From JANMOK01 sp031415055 (GTDB lineage: Bacteria; Pseudomonadota; Alphaproteobacteria; Rhodobacterales; Rhodobacteraceae), in the NCBI GenBank assembly GCA_031415055.1, contig JANOQZ010000014.1:1-30985 (forward strand): a stretch of DNA of 30,985 nucleotides, read 5' to 3'. Of this stretch, positions 25,246 through 30,985 are shown one piece after another. The position numbers and the translations under genes were made by a program. The notes under the pieces were generated by a model. The model saw only the letters and a program-made list of their open reading frames with translations. It ran no database searches and was not told the DNA's origin. Each line of letters starts with the position of its first letter. Position 1 is the first letter of the stretch.

Positions 25246-26193
25246 CTAGAACCGATAGCCAAAGTTAAGTTCAAGTCCCTCAAACGAGGTGTCGCTGAAG
25301 GTATAGGTCAAGCCAAGTCGCATCGAATCCCAAGTCACACCGTTTTTTGAGTTCTGCGTACCAAAGGAAACGGCGACATCGGTCGTATTTTCGGCAAACA
25401 ACGCGGTGCCAAAATATTGCGTGTTCACCACCGACGCTTCCCAAGTGACGGGCAGTTCAAATATCTGCGCCGAAGTCGGTCCGGCAAGGCCAAGACCGTT
25501 ACGCAGGACGGTGTTTTGCAAAGCATAACCGCCGTTATCGCCCGGCAGTGTGCCAATGTAACTAAGCTGATTACCAATCGACAAATCCATTGGCCCCAAA
25601 TTCGTCGTGAAATTTGAAACGACGGATGCCCCGCCCAACCACGCCGTTATGTCATCATCGACAGAATACATCGCGCCAAGGCGTAGCGTCGGCGTTATCG
25701 TCCAATTGTCCAGCATCGCCAGGCGCACACCCGCGCCAGCAGATGCCGAATAAATACGCGAAAAAGCAAAACCGCCAACCTGAATTTCTGTGTAGGAAAT
25801 CGGCAGATCAAAGACCAAGGCATAGCGCGGGTCGGCAAGCGGCCTCGAATAACTGAACGGAAGTTCGCTGCGTTCGATGTGGAAATTTTCGACCGAAACG
25901 CTGGTATAACCCAAACCGACGCCAATCAGGTTTGGCAGCGCCGCGCCGCCTGCACCTGCCGAAGCGAAATCCGGGCTTGGACCAACGAATGATCCTAGGC
26001 GAAAATCGCTGGCAATCATTCGCGATTCCAGACCGGATGGGTTGCCAGCCACCGGGTCACCCGGAATCACCAGCACGCAAAGATAGGTCGGCGCTTCGGT
26101 GAAATCGCAATAATCCTGAGCAAGCGCTGCACTGCTTGCCATCGAGCCAGCCATTACTATCGACGAAAGCCAGAGCCTGAAAGGTTTGCGCAT
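25246..26193 (-). CDS. Outer-membrane beta-barrel protein
   Basis: 315 residues. Start ATG 26193 is supported by GGAG seven bases upstream; an in-frame start at 26241 adds 16 unlikely residues. A signal peptide (MRKPFRLWLSSIVMAGSMAS, cleavage after LAQ) precedes a long series of alternating hydrophobic/hydrophilic strands (for example ALVFDLPISYTEIQVGGFAF, SMRLGLTYTFSD, LELNFGYRF) and a terminal phenylalanine, the usual signal for barrel insertion by BAM. The family is not recognised. It heads the minus-strand set with the two lipoproteins and diverges from the caspase gene, so the products may form one envelope complex. Confidence 0.8.
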   Translation of the reverse strand: MRKPFRLWLSSIVMAGSMASSAALAQDYCDFTEAPTYLCVLVIPGDPVAGNPSGLESRMIASDFRLGSFVGPSPDFASAGAGGAALPNLIGVGLGYTSVSVENFHIERSELPFSYSRPLADPRYALVFDLPISYTEIQVGGFAFSRIYSASAGAGVRLAMLDNWTITPTLRLGAMYSVDDDITAWLGGASVVSNFTTNLGPMDLSIGNQLSYIGTLPGDNGGYALQNTVLRNGLGLAGPTSAQIFELPVTWEASVVNTQYFGTALFAENTTDVAVSFGTQNSKNGVTWDSMRLGLTYTFSDTSFEGLELNFGYRF

Positions 26194-26436
26194 GTAACTT
26201 CTCCGCCATGATCGTTGCAATTGGCTCGGACTATTTAACAATCGTTACATTGCAGCTATCTTAGCCCAGCATTGGCATCTGTGACAATACGCACCATTGG
26301 CGATGATCCTTTTGGAATCAGTGCGTTGCAGGATTGCCCTCATCAAGGAAAAATCGCCAAACACAGGCAATGCATCGCGCGAAATGCTGTGCTAGATTGT
26401 TGCGCGAGTAAATTGCCTTTGCCCCTAGGTGACCGG

Positions 26437-27978
26437 TTGCGCCAAATCCTGCTTCTGCTCTTCGCCCTATTGGCACCCTGCAATGCCTTTGCTGCGGGTC
26501 GGGTCGCGCTGCTGATTGGCAATTCGAACTATGACTTGCCAGCCCTATCGTTAAAAAATCCAGCTAACGACGTTGCGGGAATGGCAGAAAAGTTGCGTTC
26601 AATTGGCTTTGACGTCAGCGAAATTCTTGACGTCGATGGGGCGCGAATGGCGGACGCGCTAGCCAAATTTCAAAGCGACATGAAAGATGCCGACGTAGCG
26701 CTGTTTTATTACGGTGGCCATGGTGTCGAAGTTGAAGGTGAAAACTACCTAATCGCCACCAATTTCGCCGATCTGGACACCGGCCTGACCAAGGCCGCCT
26801 TATCGATAGCTTCTGTCAGCCAAGCTATGACGGCAGCCAATCCCGGCGTAGGCTTGATCATCCTCGATGCATGCCGCGACAATCCTTTCGCGGCTGCCGG
26901 CATCACCGCCCCGGGACTTTCGCGCGCCCAAGGCGGGCTCGGATTGTTGATCGCTTTTGCTGCCGAGCCGGGGAAAGTTGTCTTCGACGGCAAGGGCGAA
27001 AATTCGGTTTTTACCAAGGCATTACTGGATAACATCGCAACCGACGGCGTTGAAATTCGCATCATGCTGGGTCGCGTGCGCCAACAAGTGGCTTTGGCGA
27101 CATTTGGAGTACAAGCCCCTTTGGTCGAAGACGGTACGATTGGAGAGCATTTTCTTGGCGCCCCACAGGCCGATGCCTTGGCTGCGGACGAATTTGCCCA
27201 GGAAGTTGCGGTTTGGCGCGTCGCGAGTTCCACGACCAACCTTTCGCTCGTGAAAGAATACCTTACCAAATACCCCAACGGACTGTTCGCAGCTTTTGCC
27301 AAAGACCGCGTCGCCGAACTCGACCGTGTCGCGAACATGACACTCGCCAACAGCAGCTTTGACGATCTGGTTAAATCTGACCCGGTGCGCATTGCTGCTG
27401 CGTTGGAGGGATTGGGTTTTCTGGCCCATGGCGATCAATCTGCCCGCGATTTGGCCGAAGGTTTTGCCAATTACTCCGCCAGCCTGCCCGTGCCAAGCGA
27501 CGCCAATGTAGCCACGTTGTTTGCCGACGCCACCGGTCGAATGGCGTTTTTAGCGGCGGCGACGGCACAAAAAATCCGCACCGATCTGGTGGCCTTGTCA
27601 TCGGTCGGGCGCACTTTGGAAATCAGCGAAACCGCGCTTGCCGAAATTAAGACTATTGCGCAGAGCAACTCAGACGCCGAGCCGGTTCTTGTAATTGCTG
27701 AAGCAGACGTTGAAGAAATTCGACAAAGCCGCGAAAAGATCTTGCGGCGATTGGACGGAACCCGCACCTATTACGACGATCTTTTGACCTCGGTTTATCG
27801 CAATTTTGCCGCTGAAATTCGCCAAGTCAAAACCAACTTGCAGAATAATTCTACGGCGTCAGACGTTGAAAAATCGCTGGCAGCCGACATTGCCCGATTT
27901 GCCAAGCAAGCAGCGGAAATGACGCCCGATACCGAAGGATCGATGGGCTGGCTGAAAGATTTTGTCCCAAAAAACTAG
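26437..27978 (+). CDS. Secreted caspase-family (peptidase C14) protein
   Basis: 513 residues. The caspase-like domain (about 20-250) has VALLIGNSNYDLPALSLKNP, the catalytic histidine in YYGGHGVE (H95) and cysteine in LIILDACRDNPF (C146), both present. A WRVASSTTNLSLVKEYLTKYPNG segment follows, as in many bacterial caspase-family proteins, then a helical C-terminal region rich in coiled-coil pattern. I chose TTG at 26437 because AGGTGA lies four bases upstream and gives a textbook signal peptide (MRQILLLLFALLAPCNAFA). The open frame continues upstream to 26272 without a plausible start. The export signal places the protease in the periplasm. It precedes a lipoprotein gene by 32 bases and sits among T6SS-linked genes. 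Confidence 0.87.
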   Translation: MRQILLLLFALLAPCNAFAAGRVALLIGNSNYDLPALSLKNPANDVAGMAEKLRSIGFDVSEILDVDGARMADALAKFQSDMKDADVALFYYGGHGVEVEGENYLIATNFADLDTGLTKAALSIASVSQAMTAANPGVGLIILDACRDNPFAAAGITAPGLSRAQGGLGLLIAFAAEPGKVVFDGKGENSVFTKALLDNIATDGVEIRIMLGRVRQQVALATFGVQAPLVEDGTIGEHFLGAPQADALAADEFAQEVAVWRVASSTTNLSLVKEYLTKYPNGLFAAFAKDRVAELDRVANMTLANSSFDDLVKSDPVRIAAALEGLGFLAHGDQSARDLAEGFANYSASLPVPSDANVATLFADATGRMAFLAAATAQKIRTDLVALSSVGRTLEISETALAEIKTIAQSNSDAEPVLVIAEADVEEIRQSREKILRRLDGTRTYYDDLLTSVYRNFAAEIRQVKTNLQNNSTASDVEKSLAADIARFAKQAAEMTPDTEGSMGWLKDFVPKN

Positions 27979-28010
27979 CACAAGTCAAAACCTTACTGAA
28001 AGGAATTACA

Positions 28011-28430
28011 ATGAAAACACCCCTTATTCTGGTCACGGCCTTGGGCCTTAGCGCCTGTGTCACCTCATCCGACCCGGCAGATGGCGGGTTTATCAACGGC
28101 GTATCTGGCATCGCCAGCGGGAACTATCAAAACCGAGTTGACCAAAAACAAGCAGCAGTTACCGCCGGAAATGCTCGAACCGCCGAATTGCGGACCGAAT
28201 TGGCGCAGGTGACAAAAAGCTGGTCGGATTGGAAGCTGAGGCTGGTGCAGACAAGATCGCAACTCGCCAATTCTGGCGTGGTCATTCCTGCCAGCATTCA
28301 AGCGCGGATCAATGCATCGCTGGCGTCAACGCCGGGTGGCAGCACCGATGAGGCGCGGTTGGCGGCGTTACAAGCAGCCATCGCCAACGCGCGCGCCTTG
28401 GCGGCGGAGTTGGAAGGGTTGTCGGCTTAG
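28011..28430 (+). CDS. Small coiled-coil lipoprotein
   Basis: 139 residues with lipobox LSAC (Cys16, after MKTPLILVTALGLSA). The remainder is mostly helical with coiled-coil character (QKQAAVTAGNARTAELRTEL, TDEARLAALQAAIANARALA) and a short glycine-rich stretch near 28-37 (NGVSGIASGNY). AAGGAA precedes the ATG. It resembles, in layout but not clearly in sequence, the two glycine-zipper lipoproteins nearby. It follows the caspase gene by 32 bases, so the two are likely co-transcribed. It ends three bases from the convergent clpV. Function unknown. Confidence 0.82.
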   Translation: MKTPLILVTALGLSACVTSSDPADGGFINGVSGIASGNYQNRVDQKQAAVTAGNARTAELRTELAQVTKSWSDWKLRLVQTRSQLANSGVVIPASIQARINASLASTPGGSTDEARLAALQAAIANARALAAELEGLSA

Positions 28431-28433
28431 GAC

Positions 28434-30985
28434 TTACTCAAACGAATAGGTAAACCCTTTTTTATCAGTGCCCACTGTCACTTTGGTCAGCGGTTTGCCT
28501 TCCAACGTGCGGTTCAGAACCCCTCGGCTGAGTTCGGGGAGCAGGGTGTTGGTCAGGATGGCGTCGATCATACGGCCGCCAGATTCAATTTCGGTGCAGC
28601 GGGCCTTGATCAGGTCCATCACGCCTTTGCCGACCACCAGTTCGGCATCTTGGCCTTCGCGCAGACGATTGCCGATCTTGCGCAACTGGTGTCCAGCGAT
28701 GGCTTCGATCATGCCGTCGGACAATGGGTAATATGGTATGGTGATCAGCCGCCCCAATAATGCAGCCGGGAATACCTTGAGCAGGGGCGCGCGCAAGGCT
28801 TTGTCCAATGCCTCCTGATCGACCTTCTCACGCCCCTTTTCGGTCATCGCCATGATTTCCTGCGAACCGACGTTTGAGGTCAGGATGATCAGAGTATTTT
28901 TGAAATCGATCCGACGACCTTCGCTGTCGTCCATCATGCCCTTGTCGAACACTTGGAAGAAAATCTCGTGCACGTCGGAATGTGCTTTCTCGACCTCATC
29001 GAGCAGGATCACCGAATAGGGACGGCGACGCACGGCTTCGGTCAGAATGCCGCCCTTGCCGTAACCAACGTAACCCGGAGGGGCACCTTTGAGGGTGGAA
29101 ACGGTGTGGGCCTCTTGAAACTCGCTCATGTTGATGGAAATGAGGTTCTGCTCGCCGCCATAGAGGGTTTCCGCCAGCGCCAGCGCGGTTTCGGTTTTGC
29201 CAACGCCCGACGGGCCGCAGAGCATGAAAACGCCGACCGGTTTTTCGGGCGCACCAAGGCCCGCGCGGGTGGTTTGAACCCGACGCGCGATCATTTCCAT
29301 CGCGTGGTCTTGGCCAACGACACGATCAGACAGGATCGTCGCCAATTGCAGGGCTTTTTCGGTTTGGCTGGTCAGCATGCGACCCATCGGGATGCCGGTC
29401 CAGTCCTGCGCGACGGCGGCGACGGCGTTTTGGTCGACCGTCGGCAGGATCAAGGCGCTTTCGCCTTGCAATGTGGCCAGTTCAGCCATCAGCACTTTGA
29501 GGTCATCCAGATTGCCGGGATCGGGTTTGTCTTCGGCAACTTCCGGGGCTGTGGCTTCGGCCTTGGCTTCAGCCATCTCCGTTTCAGCCGATTTCACCGC
29601 CCATTTGGCCCAAAGCGAATCGCGGATCGCCATGATTTTGGCAACTATCGCTTTCTCCTTTTCCCATCGCTCTTCGACAATACCCAAAGCGTCGATGCTT
29701 TCGGCGAGGGCGTTGTTGCCCGCGAGCTGACGCTCGGCCACATCAATGCCGACCACAGCTTCGCGCTCGATGATGCCTTTTTCGATGCGCAAGTTTTGGA
29801 TTCGACGCTTCAAATCTTCGACCTGAGCGGGCGTCGCGTGTTGGCTGACGGCAACGCGGGCGCAGGCGGTGTCGAGCAGGCTGATCGCCTTGTCTGGTAA
29901 CTGGCGTGCGGGAATGTAGCGGTGCGACAGGTGGACGGCGGCTTCCAGCGCCTCGTCCAGAATTTGCACTTTATGGTGTTTTTCCAGCACGCCTGCCACG
30001 CCGCGCAGCATCAAAATGGCCATTTCCTCGGAGGGTTCCTCGACTTTGACCACCTGAAAGCGGCGGGTCAAAGCCGGGTCTTTTTCGATATGTTCCTTGT
30101 ATTCGGCCCAGGTCGTGGCGGCGACGGTGCGCAATTCGCCGCGTGCCAGCGCTGGTTTCAGCAGATTTGCTGCGTCGCCGGTGCCCGCAGCGCCACCGGC
30201 GCCGATCAGGGTATGGGCTTCGTCGATGAACAGGATGATCGGGGTTTCCGAGGATTGCACTTCGTCGATTACCGATTTCAGGCGCTTCTCGAATTCGCCC
30301 TTCACTGATGCTCCCGCCTGCATAAGCCCGATGTCGAGCATGTGCAGTGCCACGTTTTGCAAAGCTGGCGGCACGTCGCCTTGGGCGATGCGCAGGGCAA
30401 AACCCTCAACGACGGCAGTTTTGCCGACTCCCGCCTCGCCGGTGAGGATCGGATTGTTCTGGCGGCGGCGCATCAATACGTCGATGATCTGGCGAATCTC
30501 CGGGTCGCGCCCAACCACCGGGTCGATTTTCCCGGCTTTGGCGCGTTCGGTGAGGTTGGTGGCGTATTGGGCCAGCGACGACATGCCCCCGGGGGCGGGG
30601 CGGGTGGTCTTTTACGAAGTGGCCGAGCCGCCGCCCTCGATGGATTGGGCCAGCAAATCGTCGAGTTGCCCGGACATCGCCTCGGGGTCGATTTTCGCAA
30701 ATTCGAGGCTGATTTTCAGCAGCAGCGCCTCCCGAACCGGTTCTTTCATCGCGCCAAGCAGGATATAGGCGGAGCGCACTTCCTGTTGGTTGAATTCGAG
30801 CGAACCAAAGCTCCACGCCGATTGAACGGCATGAAATATATGGTCGGAGAATTCTTCGATCGAGGTCGATCCGTAGGGCAGTTTGTCCGCCGAACGCGCC
30901 ATGTCGGCAGCGAGCCGCGACATATCCACCCCGGCGGATTGCAGCAGAATGGCGAAATCGGAACGGTCGGATAAGGCCAGCTGCT
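28434..30985 (-). CDS. clpV: T6SS sheath-disassembly ATPase ClpV/TssH, N-terminus truncated and interrupted by an in-frame stop
   Basis: ClpV uses ATP to disassemble the contracted T6SS sheath (TssB/TssC). From the right edge, N-domain sequence runs to about 30615 (DHIFHAVQSAWSFGSLEFNQ, EALLLKISLEFAKIDPEAM), ending GGGSATS followed by TAA at 30612-30614. Nine codons later an in-frame ATG (30584) begins MSSLAQYATNLTERAKAGKI, the start of AAA+ domain 1 (Walker A GEAGVGKTAVVEG, Walker B ILFIDEAHTLIGAGG). AAA+ domain 2 has GPSGVGKTETALALAETLYGG and VILLDEVEKAH. The motif INMSEFQEAHTVSTLKGAPP is typical of ClpV over ClpB. Either a nonsense change, a sequencing error or two separate proteins. Nothing after the stop is frameshifted. 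The 5' end lies beyond base 30985. Confidence 0.9.
30612..30614 (-). other. In-frame TAA within clpV
   Basis: The codon after GGGSATS reads TAA, and the next codons (KTTRPAPGG) continue in the same frame into MSSLAQYATNL. A single base change (for example AAA to TAA) would explain it. The bases just before ATG 30584 are CCCCCGGGGGC, not a good ribosome site, though weak reinitiation is conceivable. Confidence 0.8.

Overview
The window looks like a chromosomal segment of an alphaproteobacterium, most likely from the Rhodobacterales. Gene order points there (two-domain cold-shock protein/DUF192/tRNA-Pro next to pdxH and fabI; a B12-dependent NrdJ; an alphaproteobacterial-length ParE), and the protein sequences read that way. 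I judge this by recognition; no search was run. The left ~230 bases do not fit the NrdJ family and may be a chimeric assembly join.

Positions 1-19000 are mostly housekeeping. From left to right: an incomplete adenosylcobalamin-dependent ribonucleotide reductase (minus); a Rieske oxygenase with a small overlapping gene (plus); an aldose 1-epimerase (minus); an ECF sigma factor with its membrane anti-sigma factor and a TPR protein (minus); tRNA-Pro(TGG); a DUF192/cold-shock pair; pdxH diverging from fabI. A tightly packed plus-strand run follows (fabI, LysE exporter, gpt, a DUF2127-like membrane protein, a PLP beta-lyase), three of its four junctions being ATGA overlaps, and then parE. Positions 15200-17080 are more accessory: an unknown membrane protein, about 500 bp of REP-like inverted repeats, a brnT-brnA toxin-antitoxin pair and a 22-bp-period direct repeat. 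After that come a lone MalK/UgpC-type ATPase and a TerC-family membrane protein.

Positions 19000-30985 form an envelope and type VI secretion (T6SS) accessory region: a periplasmic OmpA-domain protein (minus); a plus-strand operon of PP2C phosphatase, membrane-anchored M15 peptidase and an 832-residue TssM-type protein; a minus-strand set of an outer-membrane barrel and two paralogous glycine-zipper lipoproteins; a plus-strand pair of a secreted caspase-fold protein and another lipoprotein; and clpV (tssH), which runs off the right edge. The core T6SS genes (tssB, C, E, F, G, K, A, hcp, vgrG) are not here; they may lie to the right.

The most interesting points are these. The TssM-type protein appears to have a DotU/TssL-like cytoplasmic domain, one membrane helix and the TssM periplasmic region, with no NTPase domain, which would make it a compact TssL-TssM fusion. 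Beside it lie a phosphatase, a wall hydrolase, lipoproteins, a barrel and an exported caspase homologue, suggesting a variant T6SS envelope complex. clpV has an in-frame TAA between its N domain and first AAA+ domain. Domain assignments are by eye from motifs and need profile searches.
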